64,000 nt of DNA from Flavobacterium gillisiae (GCF_900107635.1 NZ_FNRD01000002.1:310001-374000), one strand, 5' to 3'. Counted from the first letter of the stretch, positions 44,792 to 53,558 are shown. Made by a program: numbers and translations. The notes: generated by a model from the letters alone, not told the origin.

Positions 44792-44807
44792 GGGATATAT
44801 TTTTTTA

Positions 44808-44815
44808 CAAATATA
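44808..44815 (-). promoter_or_regulatory. -7 promoter element of the reductase gene (TATATTTG, minus strand)
   Basis: CAAATATA on the plus strand is TATATTTG on the minus strand, 16 bases upstream of the ATG at 44791. A TTTG lies further upstream (44843-44840, minus) at a long 24-base spacing. Confidence 0.55.
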
Positions 44816-44893
44816 CTAAACAGAATAGGTTTCTTAAATCAAAGTGTTTGAAAAATTTACATACCTAAAAGTGTTATGTATAAGATTCTTATG

Positions 44894-44901
44894 TATATTT
44901 G
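44894..44901 (+). promoter_or_regulatory. -7 promoter element of the PadR gene (TATATTTG)
   Basis: An exact TAnnTTTG match ending 43 bases before the ATG at 44945. It lies inside the longer open frame starting at 44876, which argues that the long start is not used. The transcribed leader carries repeat copy 2. Confidence 0.6.
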
Positions 44902-44912
44902 TTTTTCAATAG

Positions 44913-44939
44913 GAGATTGCTTCGTGCCTCGAAATGACA
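44913..44939 (+). repeat. Dispersed short repeat, copy 2 (GAGATTGCTTCG...ATGACA)
   Basis: It shares GAGATTGCTTCGT.CCTCG.AATGACA with the copy at 61285-61311 (differing at two positions) and is similar to 45390-45415. It lies in the leader of the PadR gene. Confidence 0.6.
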
Positions 44940-44944
44940 AAAAA

Positions 44945-45280
44945 ATGAAAAACTCACAGTTGTATAAAGGAAGTTTAAATACCATTATCATGAAATTGCT
45001 AGAAGAAAATGGTAAGATGTACGGTTACGAAATCACCCAAAAAGTAAAAGCGATTACAGCCGGAGAACTTAATATCACCGAAGGTGCGCTCTATCCTGCC
45101 TTACACAAACTAGAGGCCGAAGGTATACTGGATGTGGAGATTGAAAAAGTGGATAACCGCATGCGAAAATATTACAAGCTGACGGAAGCAGGAACGAAGG
45201 AAACCGTGAACCGCCTCGCAGAATTGGAAGATTTTATTAGAACCATGCAATCATTAGTAAATCCTAAACTAGAATTTTAA
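44945..45280 (+). CDS. PadR family transcriptional regulator
   Basis: A 111-residue winged-helix protein. The PadR pattern is complete: LYKGSLNTIIMKLLEENGKMYGYEI, ITEGALYPALHKLEAEGILD and the wing RMRKYYKLTEAG, with a C-terminal dimer helix. PadR regulators usually repress their own operon and release it on binding a small molecule. It is followed by a HAAS-like membrane protein, DUF5687 and an ABC ATPase on the same strand, the likely regulon. The start at 44945 excludes the repeat-derived N-terminal extension from 44876. Confidence 0.92.
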   Translation: MKNSQLYKGSLNTIIMKLLEENGKMYGYEITQKVKAITAGELNITEGALYPALHKLEAEGILDVEIEKVDNRMRKYYKLTEAGTKETVNRLAELEDFIRTMQSLVNPKLEF

Positions 45281-45389
45281 TTTTATGGAAAAGAAATTAA
45301 AGGATGGAAAAAAGACAAGAAAATCACACTAATTAAAACAATTAACCCAGATTTGAATTTTCTTAATTACATGTTTGAATAGCGTTGTA

Positions 45390-45415
45390 GAGATGCTTCG
45401 ATCCTCAGCATGACA
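45390..45415 (+). repeat. Dispersed short repeat, copy 3
   Basis: GAGATGCTTCGATCCTCAGCATGACA, in the 215-base gap between padR and the HAAS-like gene. It is related to copies 2 and 4. The rest of the gap shows no gene. Confidence 0.55.
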
Positions 45416-45495
45416 ACCGGAGTAAGGAGATTGATAATTAAAAGCAAATATTTAAAAGAAGTAAAAAACAACACCAACTTTCATAGAGAAATAAC

Positions 45496-46203
45496 ATGAA
45501 ACTAACCGCCCCACAAATAGAGCATCTTTTCACTTTCACGCGCCAGCATTATGTGGAATGGTATGACTTACAATCAGAACTCGTAGATCATTTGGCGAAT
45601 GCTATCGAAACCCAATGGCAGGAAAACCCCAAGCTTAGTTTTGACGAAGCCTTGAATATTGAGTTCAAGAAGTTTGGCGTTTTTGGTTTTATGGATGTGG
45701 TAGAAAAGAGGCAAGCCGTTTTGAGAAAAAAATACAACGGCCTAGTTTGGGAGCATATTAAAGGTTTTTTTGGTATCCCAAAGATTGTTTTAACGATAAC
45801 AATGACCTTGGTTTTATTTAGTATTTTGAAAGTGAGCATTTATAGCGGATGGATTTTTATGGGGTTGTATCTTATTTTGATGGTATTTTCATTTTATAAA
45901 ATTTTCAAAAACAGGAAAAAAAAGCAGTTGAAAGCGCAGACAAAAGAAAAAATTTGGTTGTTTGAAGAAATAATTAATCAATATGGAAGTATTGCTGGAA
46001 TCATTGTTTTGCCATTTAATATCTTTAATCAATTAATAGATCAGACTGATAATTTTTTTGGGAATGTCTATTGGGTGCTGGGATTGAGTTTCTTTTCTGT
46101 AGTGTTTTTTATACTTGTTTTTATCATTTTTAAAATCATTCCGGCCAAAACAGAGGAGTATTTGCTAGCAACTTATCCAGAATATAAATTAGAAAAGCTG
46201 TAA
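45496..46203 (+). CDS. HAAS-like membrane protein (PadR-operon partner)
   Basis: A 235-residue protein. The N-terminal 75 residues (SELVDHLANAIETQWQ, FDEALNIEFKKFG) look like the HAAS/permease-prefix signalling domain, a helical domain found beside PadR regulators. Four transmembrane helices follow (about 95-110, 113-132, 160-180 and 192-218). It would sense or transmit a signal at the membrane (inference). It lies between padR and the DUF5687/ABC pair on one strand. Confidence 0.62.
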   Translation: MKLTAPQIEHLFTFTRQHYVEWYDLQSELVDHLANAIETQWQENPKLSFDEALNIEFKKFGVFGFMDVVEKRQAVLRKKYNGLVWEHIKGFFGIPKIVLTITMTLVLFSILKVSIYSGWIFMGLYLILMVFSFYKIFKNRKKKQLKAQTKEKIWLFEEIINQYGSIAGIIVLPFNIFNQLIDQTDNFFGNVYWVLGLSFFSVVFFILVFIIFKIIPAKTEEYLLATYPEYKLEKL

Positions 46204-46243
46204 CATATTCTTACTTTTGATTACTTACTGTAAAACCAAATTT

Positions 46244-47728
46244 ATGTTTAAACATTTTATAAATTTAGAATTGAAAGCCTTTTTCCGTTCAGCGAGTGTT
46301 GGAAAAAGCATTGGCTTAAAAATTTTAATGGGCTTTTTAGTAGTTTATTTTTTACTTGTTTTTTTAGTATTAGGAATTGCATTATATCCAATGTTAGAGA
46401 AAGTATTCCCAGGTCAAAAACCATTGACGATAGTCAATAGTTTTGTGATTTTCTGGTTGGCTTTCGAACTGGTGTTTCGTTTTTTTATGCAAAGTTTACC
46501 GGTGATGAATATTAAACCATTATTAGTATTGCCTATAAAAAAAGAATCGGTAATCCACTTTGTTTTGCTGAAGAGTTTAATTTCGATCTACAACATTTTT
46601 CCCTTATTGGTTATTATCCCTTTTGGGGTTTTTAATATTATCAAAGGGAATGATGGCACATTGAACATGATTGTTTGGATGTTTGGTATGTATATTTTAG
46701 CTTTAATAGTCAATTATGCTAATTTTTTAATAAAAAAGAAATTTGCCGAAAACATCAAAGCCTTTCTTCCCTTTGTAGTTTTAGGAATGGTGTTTTTTGG
46801 TCTGGATTATTTTGGGGTTTTTAAAATCACCACGCTTTCAGGCGTTGTTCTTGATACTTTAGTGTTGCAGCCAATATTAGTTTTAGTACCAATCCTGATT
46901 TTAGCGGGATTCTACTTTTTAAATTTCAAGTATCTAAAAAATAATTTTTATCTGGATAATTCGCTGCAATCGAAAGTGGAGGAGGCAAAAACGTCTGATT
47001 TGAGTTGGACGAAGCGCTTTGGAGAGATTGCACCTTTTCTGCAATTGGACTTAAAAATGATTTGGAGAAACAAAAGGCCCAAAACCACAATTTGGATTTC
47101 TTTGATTTTCTTGGCTTATGGTTTAATGATTTATACGAATCCAACTTACAAAGACACGCCAGCCTTTTCTGTATTGGTCGGAATTTTAATGACTGGGGTA
47201 TTCATGATCAATTACGGTCAATTTGTTCCCTCTTGGGACAGTAATTATTACGGAATGATGATGTCACAAAACATTCCCATGAAACAATATTTAGCTTCAA
47301 AAGCTGGATTAATGTCAGTTTCAGTTGTGATTTTGGCGATTTTAAGTACTCCTTATCTTTATTTTGGATGGAATGTATTAGCCATTAACCTGGCCTGTGC
47401 GACTTATAATTTGGGTGTCAACATACCGGTTTTATTATTTGCAGGTTCGTTTAACAAAAAAAGAATTGATTTAGAGAAAAGTCCGTTCATGAATTACCAG
47501 GGAACAGGAGCTACGCAATGGATTGTTGGATTGCCTTTGATGCTGATCCCAACCTTGATTTTTTATGGTATTTATAAATTGATAAATGCAGAGGTAGCAA
47601 TCATCGTAATTGCGACAATTGGTGTGATTGGATTGGTATTGAGAAATTATCTTTTGAATACAATCGCAGCCGGTTATACCAAAAGAAAATACGCAACCAT
47701 CAACGGTTTCAAACAACAAGAAAATTAG
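46244..47728 (+). CDS. DUF5687 family ABC-transporter permease-like protein
   Basis: A 494-residue polytopic membrane protein with about 12 hydrophobic helices. It opens with FKHFINLELKAFFRSASVGKSI, characteristic of DUF5687 proteins, which are the membrane partners of a neighbouring ABC ATPase (family knowledge). The start is set at ATG 46244; the longer frame begins with a TTG at 46217. It is 40 bases after the HAAS-like gene and 40 bases before the ATPase gene. The transported substrate is unknown. Confidence 0.85.
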   Translation: MFKHFINLELKAFFRSASVGKSIGLKILMGFLVVYFLLVFLVLGIALYPMLEKVFPGQKPLTIVNSFVIFWLAFELVFRFFMQSLPVMNIKPLLVLPIKKESVIHFVLLKSLISIYNIFPLLVIIPFGVFNIIKGNDGTLNMIVWMFGMYILALIVNYANFLIKKKFAENIKAFLPFVVLGMVFFGLDYFGVFKITTLSGVVLDTLVLQPILVLVPILILAGFYFLNFKYLKNNFYLDNSLQSKVEEAKTSDLSWTKRFGEIAPFLQLDLKMIWRNKRPKTTIWISLIFLAYGLMIYTNPTYKDTPAFSVLVGILMTGVFMINYGQFVPSWDSNYYGMMMSQNIPMKQYLASKAGLMSVSVVILAILSTPYLYFGWNVLAINLACATYNLGVNIPVLLFAGSFNKKRIDLEKSPFMNYQGTGATQWIVGLPLMLIPTLIFYGIYKLINAEVAIIVIATIGVIGLVLRNYLLNTIAAGYTKRKYATINGFKQQEN

Positions 47729-47768
47729 TAATGATAACTTTTGAGTCGTCACAATACATAAAAATATA

Positions 47769-48464
47769 ATGATACAGGTAAATCAGCTTTCAAAAAAATA
47801 TAACGGAACTACAGTTTTAAATATCGAACATCTTGAAATCCCAAAAGGACAAAGTTTGGGTCTCGTGGGAAATAACGGTGCCGGAAAAACAACCTTTTTT
47901 AGTTTACTTTTGGATTTAATCCAGCCTTCAACGGGGAGTATAATAAACAATGGCATTTTGGTAAATGCTAGTGAAGATTGGAAACCTTTTACAGCGGCAT
48001 TTATTGATGAAAGCTTCTTGATAGGCTATCTTACACCGGAAGAGTATTTTTATTTTATTGGTGATTTACGGGGTCAAAACAAGGCCGATATTGATGCTTT
48101 ACTAGAAAAATATGAAGAGTTTTTTAATGGTGAAATTCTGAAAAATAAAAAATACCTGCGTGATTTATCCAAAGGAAACCAAAAGAAAGTAGGTATAATT
48201 GCGACCTTAATAGGTAATCCAGAAGTGGTTATTCTAGATGAGCCTTTTGCTAATTTAGACCCTACAACGGTTAATAGATTGAAAAAAGTAATTAAAGAAC
48301 TTGCTGAAAATAAGGACATCACAATTTTAGTTTCAAGCCATGATTTGCAGCACACAGTAGAAGTTTGTGATCGAATAGTAGCTTTAAATAAAGGGGAAAT
48401 CGTAAAAGATATTCAGACGTCTGAGGAAACGCTACAGGAGTTAGAAATGTTTTTCGCGGTTTAA
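47769..48464 (+). CDS. ABC transporter ATP-binding protein
   Basis: A 231-residue nucleotide-binding subunit. Walker A GNNGAGKTT (about residues 35-43), the signature loop DLSKGNQKKVGI (about 134-145, a variant of LSGGQ), Walker B VVILDEPFANLDP (about 155-167) and the switch His in LVSSHDLQH are all visible. It energises the DUF5687 permease. Together with padR and the HAAS-like gene it forms a regulated export or efflux module. Confidence 0.94.
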   Translation: MIQVNQLSKKYNGTTVLNIEHLEIPKGQSLGLVGNNGAGKTTFFSLLLDLIQPSTGSIINNGILVNASEDWKPFTAAFIDESFLIGYLTPEEYFYFIGDLRGQNKADIDALLEKYEEFFNGEILKNKKYLRDLSKGNQKKVGIIATLIGNPEVVILDEPFANLDPTTVNRLKKVIKELAENKDITILVSSHDLQHTVEVCDRIVALNKGEIVKDIQTSEETLQELEMFFAV

Positions 48465-48551
48465 ACTTCCATATTTCAAAAAGAAACGTATTTTTACCAG
48501 TCATTATACTAAAAAGCTTTTTTAAAAGTTTAATGATAAAAACGTTAGCAA

Positions 48552-51185
48552 TTGAAAACCAATATATTAAAATATTCAATTCCATTAGGGTTTCTGTGTT
48601 TTTTGGTAGCCTGTTCTACCAGGAACAGCAGTTTTTTGTCTAGGAATTCTCATGCTCTAAGTACAAAATATAATATTTTGTACAATGGTGGAATTGGCTT
48701 AGACAAAGGAATGGTAGGCATAGAAGCCAATAGCAAAGACAATTTCTGGAAACGTTTGCCTATCGAAAGGATGCAAGTGACCGATGAAGTTACGTCAGAT
48801 GAAAAAACAAAAAATTCTGATTTTGAATTGGGCGAAACTAAGGCGACTAAAGCGATTCAGAAGCATTCCATGAATATCGACGGAAGAGAAAGAAACTCTC
48901 AAATTGATGAGGCTTATTTACTTTTAGGTAAAGCAAGATACTACGATCAAAGATTTGTTCCCGCATTAGACGCATTCAATTATATTCTATATAAATACCC
49001 AAATAGCAGCAGGATTTATGAGGCTAAAATTTGGCGTGGAAAAACTAATATGCGATTGGGTAACGATGCTTTGGTTGTAAAAAACATGAGCAATCTTTTG
49101 AACGAGCAAAAACTTAAAAATCAAGTTGTTGCTGATGTAAATGCTCTTTTATCTGAAGCCTACTTGAACTTAGAAGAAAAAGACTCCGCTTTAATAAAAT
49201 TAAAAATTGCCCAAAAATTCACCAAACAAAACAAAGAAAAGTCAAGATATCGATTTATACTTGGTCAACTTTACGAAGAGTTAGGCAAGAAAGATAGTGC
49301 GATTTACAGCTATGAGTCGGTTATAAATATGAATCGAAAATCGGAAAGGAAATACGTTATTCAAGCACAAGCTAGAAAAGCGCAGTTGTTTGACTATCAA
49401 AATGGGGACACTACCGCCTTTGTTAAAAACTATAAAAAGCTGATTGCCGACAGAGAAAACAGACCGTTCTTAGATGTCTTAAACTATCAAATGGGAGTTT
49501 TTTACGACAAACAGAACAATCAGAAAAAAGCGTTAGATTTTTATAATACGTCACTTAAAAAAACTACTGCCGACCAGTATTTAGTAGCTTCAAATTACAG
49601 AAATATAGGGAATATGTATTTTAGAAATGCAGCATATCCAGTTGCCGCAAAGTATTACGACAGCACCTTAGTGAACCTTGATATTAAAACAAGGGAATTC
49701 ATTCATATTCAAAAAATCAGAAAAGATTTAGATGAAGTAATTTTGTATGAGGCGATTGCTTCAAGAAACGACAGTATCTTAAATGTAGTATCGATGTCAG
49801 AAGCTGGCAGAATTTCTTATTTCGAAAATTATATAGACACCTTAAAAAAGAAGGATGAAGCCAAAAGGATTATAGAAGAGAAATTAAAAGAAAAGCAAGA
49901 AAATATAGAAAGAAATAGTAAGACAGCGTCTAATGATCCTGCTGTTTCTGCTCAAAATTTAGGACGACCAGCACGCAATTCGCCACTTAGTCCACCTTCT
50001 ATGACCGCTTCTAATACAGCGGCAAGTCTTTTCTATTTTTATAACACTACGACTGTTTCTTTTGGGAAAGTAGAATTCAAAAAAATATGGGGAAATCGAA
50101 GTTCAGCAGGCAACTGGAGGCTTTCATCAACTAATAGGACGAATGTGGTTTCAAAAGATACTTTGAATGCGGATGCAACGCAGTTGGAAGATAAATTAAA
50201 CGAGGAAGAGAACACGATAGTTGAAGAATATACTGCAGGTTTTTATTTAAAACAACTTCCAAGTACGAAAGTAGCAATTGACAGCATTGGAAAGGAACGC
50301 AATACAGCCTATTATCAACTTGGGGTAATTTATAAGGAAAAGTTCAAAGAATATGAATTAGCAGCGAACAAGCTGGAGCAACTATTGCAAAATAGTCCGG
50401 AAGAAAAATTGATTCTTCCTACGATGTATAATTTATATAAGATATACCAAATTACAAACAGCAGCATGGCGCAAGCAATGAAAGAAAGGATTAATTCCCA
50501 ATTTCCAAATTCTCGCTATGCTCAAATAATAAACAATACAAATCCAGCTGGGACAGTATTGAGGGATACTCCTGAAGGAGCGTATGACACTTTATACAAA
50601 CAATACGAAGAAGAAAAATTCACGACGGTTTTAGAGCAGTCTGATGGATTAATCAATCAGTTTTCTGGGGATGAAATCGTTTCGAAATTCGAATTTTTGA
50701 AAGCGAATGCCATTGGAAAACTTAAAGGATTAAAAGCTTACAAAAACGCATTGCAGTTTGTGGCGGATAATTACCCAAATAGTGAAGAGGGTAAAAAAGC
50801 TCAAGAAATTTTGAAGGACCAAATTCCGTTTTTAGAAAAATTAGATTTTACAACTACAGATACTAAAAACTGGAAAGTACTCTACAAAGTAGCGGTATCA
50901 GACGAAAATGGTACAAAAGCAATGGAGGAAAAGATTAAAAAATTCAGGACTGGTAGTACCTTTCAAGATTTAAATTATTCTTTGGATGCGTATAATGGAA
51001 CCGAAAATTTCATAACGATTCACGGTATAAATTCAGAAGCGTATGCTAGAAATATCAGTACAATTCTAAGAGATAATAAGGATTTTAAAATAGCAACAGC
51101 TGCTGTTATTCTTACGAATGAAAATTATAAAGTAGTCCAAATTAAAAAAAATCTTGATGTCTATTTAGGATTAAAAAAAGAATAA
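48552..51185 (+). CDS. porW: Type IX secretion/gliding motility lipoprotein PorW (SprE)
   Basis: An 877-residue TPR-rich lipoprotein of the T9SS and gliding machinery, called SprE in F. johnsoniae. It has a lipoprotein signal (LGFLCFLVACS, Cys at residue 21), the SprE-like NSSFLSRNSHALSTKYNILYNGG segment and several TPR-like helical pairs (about 120-350 and 590-770). The start codon is TTG at 48552: an ATG start would remove the signal peptide. The bactofilin gene starts 2 bases after the stop. PorW is an outer-membrane-facing lipoprotein linking T9SS components (family knowledge). Confidence 0.9.
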   Translation: MKTNILKYSIPLGFLCFLVACSTRNSSFLSRNSHALSTKYNILYNGGIGLDKGMVGIEANSKDNFWKRLPIERMQVTDEVTSDEKTKNSDFELGETKATKAIQKHSMNIDGRERNSQIDEAYLLLGKARYYDQRFVPALDAFNYILYKYPNSSRIYEAKIWRGKTNMRLGNDALVVKNMSNLLNEQKLKNQVVADVNALLSEAYLNLEEKDSALIKLKIAQKFTKQNKEKSRYRFILGQLYEELGKKDSAIYSYESVINMNRKSERKYVIQAQARKAQLFDYQNGDTTAFVKNYKKLIADRENRPFLDVLNYQMGVFYDKQNNQKKALDFYNTSLKKTTADQYLVASNYRNIGNMYFRNAAYPVAAKYYDSTLVNLDIKTREFIHIQKIRKDLDEVILYEAIASRNDSILNVVSMSEAGRISYFENYIDTLKKKDEAKRIIEEKLKEKQENIERNSKTASNDPAVSAQNLGRPARNSPLSPPSMTASNTAASLFYFYNTTTVSFGKVEFKKIWGNRSSAGNWRLSSTNRTNVVSKDTLNADATQLEDKLNEEENTIVEEYTAGFYLKQLPSTKVAIDSIGKERNTAYYQLGVIYKEKFKEYELAANKLEQLLQNSPEEKLILPTMYNLYKIYQITNSSMAQAMKERINSQFPNSRYAQIINNTNPAGTVLRDTPEGAYDTLYKQYEEEKFTTVLEQSDGLINQFSGDEIVSKFEFLKANAIGKLKGLKAYKNALQFVADNYPNSEEGKKAQEILKDQIPFLEKLDFTTTDTKNWKVLYKVAVSDENGTKAMEEKIKKFRTGSTFQDLNYSLDAYNGTENFITIHGINSEAYARNISTILRDNKDFKIATAAVILTNENYKVVQIKKNLDVYLGLKKE

Positions 51186-51187
51186 AA

Positions 51188-51595
51188 ATGTTTAATAGAA
51201 AAGCAAAGCCCTACACGGAGCTATTAGGAAAAACGAATAGAATCGTAGAAGGAACAATTATAAAGGGAGATATCGTTTCCCAGGCTGATTTTAGGCTTGA
51301 CGGAGAATTGATAGGGAACTTTCAGTCTACCGGAAAATTAGTAGTAGGCCCTGCCGGAAGTATAACGGGTGATATTAATTGTAAAAACGCAGATATAGAA
51401 GGGAAATTTGAAGGAACGATTCATGTTACTGAAATCCTAAACGTAAAATCTAAAGCAAGTATTAACGGCGAAGTAACCGTAGGTAAATTATCTGTGGAAC
51501 CTGGTGCTGATTTCAGTGCGTCCTGTATAATGAAGATTGATCAAGCAAATTTCTTATTAACTGATGGAAAAGAAACCCAACAAAAAACAAGCTAG
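51188..51595 (+). CDS. Bactofilin (polymer-forming cytoskeletal protein)
   Basis: A 135-residue protein with a short flexible N-terminus and a central right-handed beta-helix of about 6-residue-periodic repeats (GTIIKGDIVSQADFRLDGEL, IDGEL-type turns, GKFEGTIHV). Bactofilins polymerise without nucleotide and scaffold envelope proteins. Its 3' end overlaps the atpZ gene by 32 bases in another frame, and it starts 2 bases after porW, so it is tightly coupled to both. Confidence 0.93.
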   Translation: MFNRKAKPYTELLGKTNRIVEGTIIKGDIVSQADFRLDGELIGNFQSTGKLVVGPAGSITGDINCKNADIEGKFEGTIHVTEILNVKSKASINGEVTVGKLSVEPGADFSASCIMKIDQANFLLTDGKETQQKTS

Positions 51596-51791
51596 CAAAT
51601 GGATAGCGTTAATTAATATACCCATTCAAATGGGGGTTATCATCTTTTTGTTTGCCTATGGCGGAAACTGGCTGGATGAAAATTACCCCAACCCAAAAGT
51701 ATATTACAATAAAATTCTAGTCATGGTAGGTGTTGTTATTGCTTTGTACAATGTTATTAGACAAGTGAACGAAATAAATAAATCTCAATAA
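51564..51791 (+). CDS. AtpZ/AtpI family ATP-synthase-associated membrane protein
   Basis: A 75-residue protein with two transmembrane helices (about 16-33 with IPIQMGVIIFLFAYGGNWLDE, and about 49-65), typical of AtpZ/AtpI proteins that assist c-ring assembly or Mg2+/Ca2+ transport in F-type ATP synthase loci. It overlaps bactofilin by 32 bases and precedes DUF6168 and atpB. A conserved Gln in helix 1 and GxxLDE after it match the family. Confidence 0.85.
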   Translation: MEKKPNKKQASKWIALINIPIQMGVIIFLFAYGGNWLDENYPNPKVYYNKILVMVGVVIALYNVIRQVNEINKSQ

Positions 51792-51857
51792 AATTTTAAT
51801 TAATAAAAGTAAATTAAGTCTCAAGTCATTGTACTTTGACGACAAAATAAACACAGC

Positions 51858-52250
51858 ATGAATTTAAAAAATCAAAAACCTCTTCTAAGTTTAACCCTTT
51901 TGGCCGTGATGGCTTATTTGTTACATAAAATTATTTTCTACGTTTTGAAAATCGATGTCGCAGTATTCCAGTATTCAATTGAAGTGCTCTATTTATTGTT
52001 TTTCGGTATGTCTACTTTGATATTCATTGTATTACTAAAAGTGAAAGAAAAAAGCTTTGATAATGTAGGAATGTCTTTTCTTTTAGGAACAAGTATCAAA
52101 ATGGTTTTTTGTTATTTGATTTTAAAACCTATCTTGCACATTACAACATATGATAATACAATAGAGAAAGTTAATTTTTTTGGGATGTTTATTCTTTTTT
52201 TAGTAATGGAGACCGTTTTAACGATAAGAATATTAAAAGAAAAGCAATAG
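51858..52250 (+). CDS. DUF6168-like membrane protein
   Basis: A 130-residue protein with four hydrophobic helices (about 9-28, 38-62, 70-92 and 105-123). It fits the DUF6168 proteins that sit upstream of atpB in Flavobacteria (from memory) and has the shape of an AtpI-type ATP synthase accessory subunit. The function is not established. Confidence 0.75.
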   Translation: MNLKNQKPLLSLTLLAVMAYLLHKIIFYVLKIDVAVFQYSIEVLYLLFFGMSTLIFIVLLKVKEKSFDNVGMSFLLGTSIKMVFCYLILKPILHITTYDNTIEKVNFFGMFILFLVMETVLTIRILKEKQ

Positions 52251-52297
52251 ATCCGTAAATAGATGAAGGATTTAAAAAAAATATGTTTTTATATCCT

Positions 52298-52326
52298 TTT
52301 GGATATTAATAAAAAATGTACATTTG
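52298..52326 (+). promoter_or_regulatory. Promoter of the atpB operon (TTTG-N17-TACATTTG)
   Basis: -33 TTTG at 52298-52301 and -7 TACATTTG at 52319-52326 are separated by 17 bases, matching the Bacteroidota consensus fully. The predicted start lies near 52333, so the upstream in-frame ATG (52316) is not used. A small ATATCC-TTTT-GGATAT hairpin overlaps the -33. Confidence 0.75.
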
Positions 52327-52369
52327 CACCAAATTTCAGAAACGTAAAAAATTAAGATATTTAACAGTT

Positions 52370-53524
52370 ATGGTGATTTCAAACAGACCACTTAGATTTA
52401 TAATAGCGACTTTAGTAGCGTGTCTTCCTTTAATGACTTTTGCAAATCCCGAAGTGGATTCGGTAAAAGTTCATACTGAAGTTGCACACGAAACAACAGA
52501 ACAAAGCCATGAAGGAGCTCATGCTGAACCTACAGATGTAAAATCTAAAATCAAAGCATTCATTGGTCATCACGTTTTAGACTCTCATGACTTTACTTTT
52601 TTCTCTGATGAAGTAGAAGGAAAGCATTATGGTTTTTCATTACCAGTAATCCTTTGGGATAATGGTTTGCAACTTTTTTCATCTTCTGAATTCGAACATG
52701 GAGAAGCAGTTGCCGAATCTAACGGTAATTTCTATGCGATAAATCATCACGATGGAAAAATATACAAAACGGATGCTTCAGGAAAAATAATAGAAGACGA
52801 AAAAACAGGTTTCCCTGAAAATGAACGTCCCTTAGATTTCTCAATCACAAAAACAGTATTGTCTATATTCATTGCTGCGATTTTAATGGTATTGATTTTT
52901 GCTGGTTTGGCGAAGACCTATTCTAAAAATGGTGGAATTGCTTCTGGAGCTGGAAGAATATTTGAACCAGTGGTTCTTTTTATTCGTGACGAAATTGCTA
53001 TTCCTAACATTGGAGAAAAACACTACAAGAGATACATGAGTTATTTATTGACTATATTTTTCTTTGTATTGTTCTTAAATATTTTTGGATTGATGCCTTT
53101 CGGTATAAATGTTACGGGTAATTTAACAATTACATTTGCATTAGCAATCATGACATTTTTAATTACAAACCTTACGGCTAATAAAAACTATTGGGGTCAC
53201 ATTTTCTGGATGCCAGGTGTACCAAAAGTAATGCGTATCGTATTAGCACCAATTGAATTGCTAGGAGTTATAATCAAACCTTTTTCATTAATGATTCGTT
53301 TGTATGCAAACATTTTTGCAGGACACATTGTATTGATGAGTATTATTGGTTTGATGTTTATTTTCAAAAGCTGGTTGGGAAGTAGTTTATCATTTGCATT
53401 GTCGTTTGCACTTTCTATCTTAGAGATATTGGTTGCATTTTTACAAGCTTATATTTTTACATTGCTATCAGCGCTGTACTTTGGTTCAGCAGTAGAAGAG
53501 CACCACCATGAGGAGGCGCACTAA
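52370..53524 (+). CDS. atpB: ATP synthase F0 subunit a
   Basis: The proton-channel subunit of F0. At 384 residues it is much longer than E. coli AtpB (271) because of a signal-peptide-like N-terminus (about 1-25) and a His/Glu-rich soluble domain (about 25-165) with several HH and HE clusters. The C-terminal membrane part has the essential Arg in SLMIRLYANIFAGHIV (about residues 305-320) and ends EEHHHEEAH. Long AtpB N-termini are usual in Bacteroidota (family knowledge). The start at 52370 lies downstream of the promoter. Confidence 0.95.
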   Translation: MVISNRPLRFIIATLVACLPLMTFANPEVDSVKVHTEVAHETTEQSHEGAHAEPTDVKSKIKAFIGHHVLDSHDFTFFSDEVEGKHYGFSLPVILWDNGLQLFSSSEFEHGEAVAESNGNFYAINHHDGKIYKTDASGKIIEDEKTGFPENERPLDFSITKTVLSIFIAAILMVLIFAGLAKTYSKNGGIASGAGRIFEPVVLFIRDEIAIPNIGEKHYKRYMSYLLTIFFFVLFLNIFGLMPFGINVTGNLTITFALAIMTFLITNLTANKNYWGHIFWMPGVPKVMRIVLAPIELLGVIIKPFSLMIRLYANIFAGHIVLMSIIGLMFIFKSWLGSSLSFALSFALSILEILVAFLQAYIFTLLSALYFGSAVEEHHHEEAH

Positions 53525-53558
53525 TAAATTGAATGTTTAATTTTTAATTATATATATT

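Noticed and set aside
44876-44944. N-terminal extension of PadR from ATG 44876
   Set aside because: The extra 23 codons cover the -7 box (44894-44901) and repeat copy 2, and they do not resemble any PadR N-terminus.
45281-45495. Small gene between padR and the HAAS-like gene
   Set aside because: The longest frame (15 codons from ATG 45285) has no support and the gap holds a repeat copy.
52316-52369. Upstream ATG for atpB
   Set aside because: The promoter's -7 element overlaps it, so the transcript would begin downstream of this ATG.
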